A stretch of 64,000 nt of DNA from Limnanthes douglasii subsp. nivea. Its lineage: Eukaryota; Streptophyta; Magnoliopsida; Brassicales; Limnanthaceae. Location of the stretch: positions 80,460,273 through 80,524,272 of the forward strand of contig JAUPFV010000003.1 in the NCBI GenBank assembly GCA_036936605.1. The letters run 5' to 3'. Under the pieces are notes generated by a model. It had not been told where the DNA came from, did no database searches, and saw only the letters and a list, made by a program, of their open reading frames with translations. Each line of letters begins with the position of its first letter. Position 1 is the stretch's first letter. A program made the position numbers and the translations under genes. Shown piece by piece: positions 20,344 to 31,245 of the stretch.

Positions 20344-21640
20344 ATGGATCTGAATGCACAAAATACTCCACCTCCAGAGGTGGAAGGAACAAAAGAAAAT
20401 AATGAGTATATTACTGAGAAGTGCGATCAACTGAAGGCTGAGATTGAGGCACTGAGAGCGCTGAAACAAGCAGAAAAATGTGTTAAAGAAAAAGCTGGTG
20501 CATCAACGCTCCATCATACTAATAATCCTGGTGAAAATGAGTAGTCTCTGAAGACTCATCTTAGCTCTAAGAAAACACATCGATCCAAATGAATGGAGAG
20601 CTCCACGTCAGAATCTTCTAGCAGTTCCTGTAATGATATGGAGCTTGAAGAGTCAGTCTCATCTAGAAGTGATGAGGAACGATTAAAAAAGGAAATAAGA
20701 TTGTCCAAGAAAAATTCAAGAAAGAGGGACATACATGGTCGGCTCAAAAAGTATCAAGGGAAGATGAAGGGTTCAACTGATCATCATATTGACTGCTGAT
20801 TGATCCATTTGTCTTCCAATCTGAACCATGTATTTTTGCTACTTCGAATGAGGATATCGTGTTTAGTCGCAACCAAAAGTGAAAACAATCACCTTTATCC
20901 TCAAAAATACTCTCCAGACATCTTCTGAAGCGATTTGATAGCTCCAAGATGGAAAAGTATGATGGGAGTAAAGATCCGGACAATCACCTTGAGCAGTTCA
21001 AGAACTTTATGATGAACTTCAACGATGATGACAGGTATCTATGTAGGGATTTCTCTCAAAACTGTAAGGGGAGTTCCCTCAAGTGGTATAACGGTCTCCT
21101 CCAGGATTCTATAAAAAAAATTGATATCTTTTGGGTAGCTTCTCGAAGACATTTTGATAGAAGCAATGAGCTGAAAGGAAATGGTGATACCATAATTCAT
21201 TGTGCTTAGGAACCAAACGAGTCATTAAAAGAGTACATTAACATATTCATAAATACAAAGAATGGGCTGGCTAATTGCTTTGAACAAGTGACAATCGCAT
21301 CTCTTAGGCAGGGGTTGAATCCGGGGAACTTGATTGATTCTGTGACCCGAAAAAAAGTTATGACCTTTGGAGGGTTTTTGAATCAGGTTGGGAAACAAAT
21401 CAATGTTGAAGAAACTAAGAAGTCAAGAGTAACTCATCAAATCAGATCCACAACTACAAAATCAACACTTCAAACAACTAACCAGTCCGGTTATATATCG
21501 AAAGAAACTGGACATGGATCTCACCGGCCCAGGCAGAGTCAGTCCAACCAGAACCAGAACCAGCAGGTTATAAATAAATAGGGACATTGGGTTCAACCTG
21601 AGTGGTTTGCTGAATTGGGAGCAAGTGTGATAAAACTAAA
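20344..21640 (+). pseudogene. Gypsy-1 gag
   Basis: From ATG 20344 a coiled-coil start (EKCDQLKAEIEALRALKQA) and Ser-rich linker lead into a retrotransposon gag domain (DGSKDPDNHLEQFKNFMMNF near 20960, SLKWYNGL near 21080, LRQGLNPGNLIDSVTRKK near 21300). The gag of Gypsy-2 aligns along its length. Stops and frameshifts occur near 20542, 20589, 20800 and 21208. Confidence 0.85.
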
Positions 21641-21699
21641 TATGAAGTAAACTTTAGAAAGCCAGATGCATTACAGTCTCCTAGATAAAACTGGAGTAC

Positions 21700-22320
21700 C
21701 CGCTATTATAAATATGATAATGGAATTTGGCATGATACCCATGATTGTATATCTTTGTAGTAAGAGGTGCAGAACCTCATTGAAAGGGGTAAATTGAGTG
21801 CATGTGTTAAAAACCAAGGGAGGAGCAGGCCGGATAATACACCATCCGGTATCAATACTCCACAAACTACGCCTTTGGTTCTTCTTGGAATGTCTAGACA
21901 AGAAGATGCTATGGTGATTATTAAAAGATTTGATGTGGATACTGAGTACTTAGATCCTGATCCAACTCAGAATCGGGTTGGAATGATAATGGACAAGATT
22001 GCTACTGTTTCCGGTCTGGTTAAATACTTTGAGTCTTTAACAATATTTATGGGAGACACTGTCACTGCACCTTCGAGTTCTTCAAGAAAGAGGTATGTCG
22101 ACAGCTTGACCACCCAATTAAATGGAAGGATGTCCACACATATATACCAAACTACATATTCTTTCATAATTTACGATGAGGATGACCTAAGAGATATTTC
22201 ATGACCTCATGAAGACGTCGTGGTGATAGGGGCATCAATAGGAGGAAATAATATACGTTGAATCCTGATTGACACATTTAGTTCGGTAAATAAATTTTGT
22301 TTAAGTTCCTATAAATAGAT
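21700..22320 (+). pseudogene. Gypsy-1 protease region
   Basis: It aligns with Gypsy-2 protease: LDPDPTQNRVG, then YDEDDLRDIS, then HEDVVVIGASIGGN. The active-site triplet Asp-Thr-Gly of Gypsy-2 (DTGSSAN) reads Asp-Thr-Phe here near 22270. Stops occur at 22201 and 22259. It is non-functional. Confidence 0.8.
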
Positions 22321-23860
22321 GAGAAACCCCTTGGTTATTCGACGTTCAAACAAAACTATTATGGTAAGAGTATTGTTTGCCGTGGTGGACTACCTAATAT
22401 TTTATAATGCGATATTTGGGAGATCTTGGCTCTCCAAGATGCATGTTGTGGCCTATACTATCCGTCAGTGCTTAAAATATATTGTGGGGGACAAGTGGGC
22501 GTTGTCCGAAGCAGTCAGAAGGTAACTAGATAATTCTATGCAACAACTCTTGTCTCGAAATCTTTGGATGCAGACAAAGGTGACAAACACTAGCAACTAT
22601 TGGAGCCTTCCATCGATGAAAATAAAATTGATTATCCAAGGGAGGCTCCTAGTGTCATAATACCCATAGAGGAAGTTGAAATCCATTCTCTATCTAAGGG
22701 AAAATGTTAAAATTGGTACTAAGTTGGCACCCGGTTTGAAACAAAGGCTACTGTCTTTTTTATCAGATAATCTACATGTATTTGCATGGTGTAATGATGA
22801 TGTTATCGCAATGCCTGCAGATGTAATTTGTCATAAGCTGTCGGTACGAGCTGATCTTGGACCGGTTGTACAAAGAAGAAGGTCATTCTCTAAAGAAACA
22901 TCAGATATGATTGTACAAGAAGTTCATCGCTTGACCAAAATGGGCCACACCAAAGAATCTCAACACCCATTAGGGACTGCCAACCCGGTTTTGGTCAAGA
23001 AAAAGAATGACAAATGGCGTATCTGTATTGATTTTATTGATCTTAATCGGGCATGTCCCAAAGATCCTTATCATGTTCCTCAGATAGATCAGTTAGTGAA
23101 CTCCACCTCTAGGAACAAGCTGCTATCTTTAATGGATGCACTTTTAGGGTACAGCCGAATACAAGTAGATACGAAGGATCAAATTACACCATTTTTATTA
23201 CAGATAAAGGTCTTCATTGATATAAAGTGATGTCATTCGGATTAAAAAATGCTAGGGCCACCTATCAAAGGTTAGTGAATAAAGCTTTTCCTTGTTAAAT
23301 TGGCAGAAATATGAAAGTTTATATAGATGACATGATGGTGAAGAGCCTTGAAGAAGACGCGCATATATCCGATCTTCAAGAAATTTTTTCTAACTTAAAG
23401 GCTATGAATTTAAAATTTAACCCTGAGAAATGCGTTTTTGGGGTCCGATCCAGAAAGTTCTTGGGTTATGTGATAAGTGAAAAAGACATTCAACCTGATC
23501 TGGATCAACTCAATGCTCTATTAGCTATGGACCCCTCTCTAGGCACTAAATAAGTTCAGAGATTAACTGGACGCTTGGTTGTAGTGAACAAGTTTATTTC
23601 AAGATCATCCGACAAGTGTACTCCATTTTCCGAGGTATTGAGGAATGCCAAAGACTTTAACTGGTCTCCGTAGTATGATCAAGCATTTCTTGAAATCAAG
23701 AAGCATCTGTTTTCACCTAAGACATTTTTTGAACCTGTTCAGGGGGAGAAACTTTATATATACTTAGTTATATCTGAGTATGCAGTAAGTATTGTGCTAG
23801 TAAGAGAAGTGGATAATTACCCCCGTCCAGTTTATTACATTAGAAAAAGACTGTTGGATG
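22321..23860 (+). pseudogene. Gypsy-1 reverse transcriptase and start of RNase H
   Basis: RT motifs in order are WRICIDFIDLNRACPKDPY (about 23020-23070), LLGYSRIQVD, ATYQRLVNKAF in a shifted frame, VYIDDMMVKS with the YIDD catalytic box (about 23315-23340), and KCVFGVRSRKFLGYVIS. RNase H begins with YLVISEYAVSIVLVRE. At about 23860 homology to Gypsy-2 stops inside RNase H, just after the KRLLDA segment. Confidence 0.88.
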
Positions 23861-23865
23861 CCATT

Positions 23866-24240
23866 GTCCCTCCAGAGATTTTTTTTCCCTTCATATCGTG
23901 TGGAAACGTATACAGCAGACGTAAATGATCAAAGCAGAGCACTGCGTTAGATTTGGTTGAAGAAAAAAGACAACATGCACAGTTGACGTCTCTACATTAT
24001 CAAACTCTTATGAGGAGTCGATATGCGTCTAAAGTAAAACATAGAGACTTTAAGGTGGGGGACAAAGTACTATGCAAAGTCTTCCTGTATACTAAAGACA
24101 AGAGTTTGGGTAAATTGGGACCAAATTGGGAGGGCCCTTATGAAGTCACCGAAAAAGTAAAACCGAGCACGTATCGATTAAAAGGGCGATATCTCCGGCT
24201 CCCATGGAATATTGAACACTTAAAATTGTATCTTGATTAA
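23866..24240 (+). pseudogene. Gypsy-3 integrase C-terminal segment
   Basis: It reads FPSYRVETY-like then LVEEKRQHAQ, MRSRYASKVKHRDFKVGDKV, GPNWEGPYEV and LPWNIEHLKLYL to the stop at 24238. This is the end of Tat integrases and matches 41238-40996 of Gypsy-2. Confidence 0.85.
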
Positions 24241-24384
24241 GGAACTAGTTAGAGCGTAACAGTTGTCCTTTTTGTATATCAAAGTTCGAAACATAGTGAG
24301 GGCATACTCTTTCCTACCCTGATAGGCACAAGAAGGTTTTAACGAGGTGTCCCAATGAGCTGTTTAATATAACGTACTTTTTGC

Positions 24385-24920
24385 CTTAAACCATTATTTG
24401 GGTCACAATAATTTGTGCCTCGAATTGTTTAATCCTTCGAACTATTGTTTGGGTCACAATAATTTGTGCCTCGAATTTTTCTTTGCCTTAAACCATTATT
24501 TGGGTCACAATAATTTATGCCTCGAATTGTTTAATCCTTCGAACTATTGTTCGGGTCACAATAATTTGTGCCTCGAATTTTTCTTTGCCTTAAACCATTA
24601 TTTGGGTCACAATAATTTGTGCCTCGAATTTTTCTTTGCCTTTAACCATTATTTGGGTCGCAGTAATTTGTGCCTCAAATTATTGTTTGGGTCACAATAA
24701 TTTATGCCTTAAACTATATTTGGGTCACAGTGATTTGTGCCTCGAATTGTTCAACCCTTCGAACTATTATTTGGGTCACAATACTTTGTACCTTAAATAT
24801 TTCTTTACCTTAAATTTGTATTTACCTTAAACTGTTATTTAGGTTACATTAAGTGGTGCCTCGAATGGTTTTACCCTTCGAGCTATTCTTTGGGACACAA
24901 TATGCTGTGCCTCGAATTGT
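24385..24920 (+). repeat. tandem repeat, unit about 50-60 bp, about 10 copies
   Basis: The unit contains TTTGGGTCACAATAATTTGTG then CCTCGAATT, followed by GTTTAATCCTTCGAACTATT or TTTCTTTGCCTTAAACCATT in alternation. It lies between integrase and the antisense ORF of Gypsy-3. Open frames over it encode a GHNNLCLELF repeat, which I take as incidental. Confidence 0.88.
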
Positions 24921-25209
24921 TTACACTTTTATGTTATTATTTATGCCATGCCTTAGCCTATTTCTTTTTCTTAGGATAGTTTTTTATGAATGCCACAGGG
25001 CGAATAAATATAGATTATTGAATCGATACAATGATATGAATTGGCAAACACTTAGGAGAAAATGATAAATAATAAGTTGCATGTTTAAATGTTCCAAGTT
25101 GAGGCATACACAAAAATCTGAGGAGTACATCTCCTCGCATAAAGAACGAAGGAAAACAAAAAGTGCCTTATAAGGTCTTATACACAAAAAACTATGCCAC
25201 CATGTTTAC

Positions 25210-28103
25210 CTACTGTTGTGATTTCTCCGGGGAATCACTTTCCTCGGAATCTGATGACTCACTCTCACTAACAACAATATGAGGAGGACGAAGATCCGGG
25301 GACACGAGTTTCCAAAAGCTGCCAAGGTCGTACTCGGGGAGCTTTGCATGAAGTTGAGTTATTAGGCCTACTTGAACTGTTGCATCTCGATCAGCAAGGT
25401 TATTTGTGCACTTGGTCACATAGGCATTCACAACCTTTTTCTTCTCCTCTTCCACCTGCCGAGGAAAATCTTCGATGCGCTTCACCAAGCTTTCTATGTC
25501 CTTGTAAACTTTTTCATAGTCATTACAACAGTCATTGAAACCTTTGCGCGCTACTTCATGGGCCTTTTGATATTAAATAATGAGTTTCTCTTAGCCCTCC
25601 GTCTTTTCTGATAGAGGTCCCTTTCCTCCTAGCAGCACCTCTCAAGCATGATGACATAATTTTCTGATGCAGATAATCTCTCATATAGTGCATCTGCTTG
25701 GCTCTCCACAATAGCATATTGCTTTTTGGCTTCTTCAAGTTGTGAAGCCAACAGGGAAGCTTTGAACTTATACTGTTTCTTTCGATTCTCTAAATGTTGC
25801 ATTTTCTTTCCCCTAATGAAAAAGGTGTGCAGCAGGCCCCGCAGACTTAGTGAAAATTCATCATCATGGGGAATTTCGAAGGAGCTGCTGGGAGAGCCTA
25901 GGCCAACAACGTCAAAATCCGATGACTCCCCTTCGAGAATTCTAAGGTCAACATGTTGGGGAGGTTTATTTCGAGGAAGGGTCAGTGGAGCAAGTATTGG
26001 GGGCTCTTCAAGGGGAGCTGGATGTGAAGCTTGGGTGCGAGGAGTGCTAGGTGTTAAGTTGGAGTTCTGTTTGGGAGAGTTATCTCCCACCTCATGCTAA
26101 GACTCACCTAATGCCCTTTGGTCTTCAATTTCCTGGGCCGGTTCGGGGGTTTCGTTTTGAAGTTTGCCGTCCTCGGACAACTCTTGGATAGGCTCTAAGG
26201 CAGCCTTCTCTTTCCCTTTGGCTTTCAAGTCTTTCTTCTTCCGAGGGTGGACGGACTTTTTGGGGGGAGAGTCAGGATTGGGAGTCACTCTGTTGTTCGA
26301 GGAGGCCGGCTCTGGGATGATGGCCACTTCCAGTTGTGGTTGTTGTTCCTTAGTAGGGAGTTCTTCATTAGACCCATCCCGATGACACTGTGCACGAGAA
26401 CGCTTTGGAAGATAAATGACTATATCCTTCTTCGTCACTCGTTCTAGACCCTCATCTTCAGAAGGAGGGGTCATCAACTCTTTTAAGGATAATCGATCAG
26501 GGGGATTCAACCTCCAAAGTCTGCTCAGAGCCATATTGTTGTCCCTGAAACACAAGCGAAATCTATTTTCCCATTTCTCTTTGACCCATTCACTGAGCTT
26601 GGTAAAAATGGTAATGGCACTCTCTACATGATCAACAAATGGCTTGGAGATGCCAGTCATAGCTAACAAAATATTAAGTTAGACTCCTATTATTCGAAGG
26701 GCTATCATAAGAAAATTCGTTCAAAGACTTACATTTATTGGTCCACAGAAGAGATAGTTTGTGAGGGTTCGAAGGGGTTGCTTCTGATCCTGTTTCCCAA
26801 TGACCTGAGAAGAAGATGAATTACTGTCTCGATTTCTTGTCAGCTTCTAGCAAATCTTTTAACACCTTTTTTCCTTCGGTTAAAGGTCAATGAGTAGAAT
26901 GGGAAGAATGGGTTCCTAGCTAACCCGGATAATCTGATGACCTGCTCCAAGGAAAATTCTTGGCCTGAAATTCTTGAGGCCATGATGCATGCCATCAATG
27001 TGAACTACATGTTGGGTCCAGCTTGCAAAAGGGCAAATATCAATCTTAGCAAAATATTCGATGAAAAAGGGGTCTAAGGGAAATCTTAGTCCCTAATTCA
27101 TGATTTTGGTATAAACAACAAGCTCATGATACCTCACTGATAATGGGGTCTCTCCTTCGGAGGGGAACCTGATGTTGATGTACGAAGGGATGCACCAACG
27201 AGTACGAAGTAACATTTCCTCCGATGGAGAAAAATACTTGTACGATATATTATAAAGAGCAACAGCATGTTTGTTCTCAATCCCTCGAATATTGTTGTCC
27301 GTGATGTCATCAAGTTCTAAGGGAAGTGTTATGTATCCCTTTGACTTGGGGGCAATACGGTTCGCTTGCTCTTCGGATATTTTTGGAGGAGGAGTAGGCA
27401 TTTTGCTAGATGACTCTGCTGGGATTTCGATGTTTTTGTTTGGACTTGTGGTTTGAATGGCTTGAGTATGTGGCTCGGGATTGTTCGGGGCAATGGGTTG
27501 TTCACTAGACAACTCAGCAGGAATTTCGATGATGTTGTTCTGATCAGCAACCTGAATAGCTTGAATAGACGACTCAGGATTTTCTGAGGCGATAACTTTC
27601 CCTTTAGCAGCTAGGGCTTTGTTGCGCAACTCTCGAATTTCTGCCTCGGTAATTACAATCTAACCTGGAGAAAACCGGGGAGTCCCAGTTCCTGTTATGG
27701 ATGGAGTGGCTGGAAGGCTTGACACAGGATCCCCGGTCTTCGGAAGAGAAGTATCCACGACCACAGTTCGAGGAGCTTCCGGGGTAGTTGGTGGCACTTC
27801 TTTAGATCGTTTGCGCTCCTGCGAATGCTTGTCTTTGTGGTGTCTCTTTCTCTTTCTCGAGGAGTGTTTGTGGTTCTTTTCTTTCCCCATTTCTCCAAGG
27901 GTGGTCTGGTTGGTGATTTTGTTCTGTTGTGATATTTCGAGGGGAATGATGGTCGTCGAATTTGCAGGAGGGGGCCATGAACCGTAGAAGATAGTCACAG
28001 CAGGTGGAGGTTGAGGCTCAGTGTATTCACCAGCAACGACTCTTTCTTCAAACTTTTTGCTAATAAGGAGCCACTCTGGAATTCGCTGAGGTTTGTAAGC
28101 CAT
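25210..28103 (-). pseudogene. Gypsy-3 antisense ORF (Tat aORF)
   Basis: It lies on the strand opposite gag-pol, from ATG 28103 (MAYKPQRIPEWLLISKKFEE) to a stop at 25210. Order is a Pro/Ser-rich N-terminus with a lysine patch (about 27880-27800), a globular domain (SPSEEMLLRTRWCIPSYIN, then ELVVYTKIMN, about 27240-27095), a basic stretch (about 26230), coiled-coil segments (EEAKKQYAIVESQADALYER, 25740-25680), and an acidic SESESSDSEESDSPE tail. It is the counterpart of the ORF in Gypsy-2 and of Pfam-style putative gypsy-type transposon proteins (PF04195). Stops near 27090, 26670 and 25625 break it. Function is unknown; Tat elements such as Grande and Retand carry similar antisense genes. Confidence 0.72.
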
Positions 28104-28160
28104 CTTTCTCTCTCTAGAAATTTTGGGTGGAAAGTTTGATCTATTAATGGAGGTGGTAAG

Positions 28161-28168
28161 TATTTATA
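28161..28168 (-). promoter_or_regulatory. TATA box of Gypsy-3 antisense ORF
   Basis: TATAAATA on the minus strand is about 60 bases before the ATG, with a TCTAGAGAGAGAAAG leader between them. The TCTAGAGAGAGAAAG leader also occurs in the Gypsy-1 antisense ORF. Confidence 0.55.
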
Positions 28169-28169
28169 G

Positions 28170-28708
28170 AAGTCAATGGTCTTTTAGGGAAAATCGGGTA
28201 TGGGGACATTTCCTATTGTTTGCCTAGGGGCATTATGGGTACCCTAGGTCAAGAATGGTTGACAGAAAAGTACGGGAGAAGATGCAGAGGCGTGATCCAA
28301 TCTCACGAATGTGAAACGCCCTCTCTAAAGATACGCTGACAAGAAAGTACGACTGCATATGTCATCAATTTTTCAGTCAATCATTGCAATGTCTTATCCT
28401 CGTATTATGGTGGTTGGGGTATGCTCACACAGTAAATTCCGAAGGGCACCATTTCCAAGCAACAGGCTTGCCCTTGCTAAGACTGGTTAATATGAGATAA
28501 AAGAAGTCTATTGCCTAAGGGATGTATTTGTTAAGAATACAACGTTTCGAGGAGATATTTTTTCCGAATAGATATGTAGTATTTGAAGCATTGAGGAGGA
28601 AATCCTACAGTTGAAGAAGAGTTCTTCGAGGAGAAGATGTTCGAGGGAGCAGTGGAGACTTCTTTACAGTCCCAGTAAAACTATTTTTACCAATGACTGG
28701 GGGGCTAC
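28170..28708. other. Gypsy-3 untranslated region before 3' LTR
   Basis: No ORF was seen. It ends in a purine tract ACTGGGGGGCTAC just before the LTR. Confidence 0.55.
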
Positions 28709-29055
28709 TGATGGGGGAGAATAAAAAACAGGGAGAAAATTGTAAAGAAAAAGTATGATAGGAGAAAATTGTAAAGAAGAAGTTGTGTTAGGGGAAAATT
28801 GTATAGACTACTAAAGAAGTAGCCATTATGAGAAGATGAAAAGAGTTAGGGACTAAAAATATAATAAACGGGAGTTAAAGCGTGTGGGACCCACAATTGT
28901 ACTATAAAAGGACCACACACGCTTCATAGATCCCGAGATGAATATAATATTACTTTATCTCTCTACTTAATCTAAACTCTCACTTTCTCTCTCTAAAAAG
29001 ACTCCTACACAAAGTACTTTAGATTGTTTTGACACTAAGAGATTCTCGTATCACA
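28709..29055 (+). repeat. Gypsy-3 3' LTR (only LTR left)
   Basis: It begins TGATGGGGGAG after the purine tract and ends ATTCTCGTATCACA. It holds ACTATAAAAGG (TATA box, about 28899). It is distinct from Gypsy-1 and Gypsy-2 LTRs except for the TGATG start. Confidence 0.7.
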
Positions 29056-30690
29056 AAATCACCTTGGGCATTCTTAAAACTCTTCAGTTTCAACAATGAA
29101 TCTGAATATGAAGCAGCTATAGTTGGTCTCAAGCTAGCCCTTATATGTGGGGCAAAAAGAGTCTGATTAATGAGTGACTCCCAACTACTTATTCACCATG
29201 TTTAGGGGAAATCCGAGGTAAAGAAGGAACAATTGATAAAATGTTTGCTCATGTTGAGAAAAATTGCTACAAATTTCAAAAGTATCCAGTATGAACATAT
29301 CCCTAGATCGGAGAATATTGTGGCAGACTCTTTAGCAACCATAGCTTATTATGAGTCCTACCCATGGATTATGATGCTAGAATGTCCATCAGTACAAACA
29401 AGCCAAGAAAAGGGTAAATAGAATGAAGAGAGTATAAGCATATTTGTTATTCAACCCAAAGATTGGAGGTATGATATCCTTCAGATTATTTCCAATGAGA
29501 AGTTACCTCCGGATAAAGCCCTGGCTAAAATAATTAAATACAACGCTCGTGCTTTCCTGGTATTGAAAGAAGTTCTTTATAAGAAATCATTTAGCAGACC
29601 TCTCTTGCGTTGTTTAGGATTTGAAGAATCCCAAAATGTTTTATCTGAACTACACGATGGAGAAGGTTCAACACATTGTGGATATAAGGCCTTAACCAGA
29701 AGAGTCTTATTAGCAGGGTACTAATAGCCAACGATAGATGCTAAAGATATGGTCAAGAGGTGCGATCTTTACCAGAGATATGGAAATGAAATCAATACGC
29801 CAGCACTTCTTATGGATTCCATATCCGAACCAATACCGTTTGATCGATGGGGGTTGGATTTGGTTGGGCCTCTTCCCATGGAATCTGGTGGATATCGAAC
29901 GATAATAGTGGCAACTGACTATTTTTCTACATGTATAGAAGCAACTCCTTTAGTTGGAACCTCTTCTAAGGCAGTTATACAGTTTATTCTATCCAGCATA
30001 TGTTGTAGATTTGGAGCTCCCCGGAAGATCACTACAGATAATGGGCCATAATTTGATAATAAGGATATGAAGATATTTTTCACTTCTAGAGGAATTCAAC
30101 ACTGTTTTTTCTCTCCATTCCACCCTCAAGCTAGTGGACAAGTTGAAGTTGCTAACCGAATGATCTTGTCTGTTTTAAAGAAGAATTTGGAAGGAGATGC
30201 AAGAAAGTGGCCAAGTTATTTGTAGGAGGTATTGTGGGCCTACCGAACAATTCTCCGAATTGCTACACAATAATCCCCTTTTGCTCTCGTTTGTGGCATT
30301 GATGCAATTACTTCCATAAAATCTACTTTACCATCTATCATAATACATAACTATTCCTAGCAGGAAAATGATATGCTAGCTAGGAATAATTTAGATTTGA
30401 TTGAAGAAAGGAGAGTCAAAGCACATTTAAAAACAACACACTATCAGGGTTTAATGAGAAGCAAATTTGGGTCCAAAGTTAAAAGAAGAGATTTCAATTA
30501 GGAGACAAAGTCTTGCAAAACGTTTTCTTGCACACTAAAGAGAAATAGTTTGGAAAGTTGGGTCCAACCTGGGAAGGTCCCTATGTGGTTTGTGAAAAAG
30601 TTAAGCCATGAACATATAAACTTCAAGACAAAGAAAGAGAGTATTAAAGCACCCGTGGAACATTGAACATCTCAAGTTATATTTAGAATA
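29056..30690 (+). pseudogene. Gypsy-1 second RNase H (aRNH) and integrase
   Basis: aRNH: FNNESEYEAAIVGLKLAL, then ISRSENIVADSLATIAYYES-like (29090-29400). Integrase: zinc-binding HDGEGSTHCGYKAL and VKRCDLYQRYGNE (one Cys of the CxxC pair lost to Leu). Core DRWGLDLVGPLP (29850), ITTDNGP (30030) and the Glu region SGQVEVANRMI (about 30140) follow. The tail is GKLGPTWEGPYVV. Stops lie near 29723 and 30049 among others. It is homologous to 42642-40996 in Gypsy-2. Confidence 0.85.
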
Positions 30691-31245
30691 AAACTTTCTT
30701 GTATATATTTACCTTTTTTATACTTCAATGTGAATATTAATGGGTCATACTCTTTCCTACCCTGGTGGCGCGGGGAGGTTTTAACGAGGTGTCCGGGTTT
30801 TTCAATAATATCTTAAGCCTTCTTCAAGAGTCTGGTACATAATTATTGACCATAGTATTAGGAAATCAGATGAATTAAATACTCATTAAACACCCCGGCT
30901 TTCAAATAAAGTATATTTGAGTTGATCAAATTTGTTAAACACTTGATCACATTTATTAAACACTTGTGATTGAAGTCCTTCAATGCTTATTAAATACTTA
31001 ATTAACAAATCAGAAATATTGAGGATTACTTAGCACATTAACTGTAAGAAGACAATGGAGTTCGTACAAAAGGAAGATGCAATATTAAAACTTGATCGGA
31101 ACGTGTCTGATCCATAATTCACAAGATGCATTGAGCATTGAAGGACTTTGGTTCTTAAGATAGGAATTCAAAAAACAACAACACAACAAAATGCATTGGC
31201 CATCCAATGACTTTAGTTTTAAAAATGCAACATACCATTACAACC
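30691..31245. other. Gypsy-1 region between integrase and antisense ORF
   Basis: No ORF was seen. TCCTACCCTGGTGGC...GAGGTTTTAACGAGGTGTCC is shared with the same place in Gypsy-3 (24316) and, reversed, in Gypsy-2 (40905-40940). Confidence 0.55.

Larger units (their letters stand above)
23861..29055 (+). mobile_element. Gypsy-3: 3' half of another Tat element inside Gypsy-1
   Basis: The block begins in the C-terminal integrase tail, continues through repeats and an antisense ORF, and ends with an LTR at 28709-29055 preceded by a G-rich tract (ACTGGGGGGCTAC). Gypsy-1 coding sequence resumes right after it with aRNH. The 5' LTR, gag, protease and RT of Gypsy-3 and part of Gypsy-1 RNase H are missing. 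This suggests insertion of a complete element followed by one deletion across its left border. Confidence 0.75.

Noticed and set aside
24398..24830. Plus-strand ORF with a repeated GHNNLCLELF unit
   Set aside because: It follows from the tandem repeat between integrase and the antisense ORF of Gypsy-3. There is no start context or family match.
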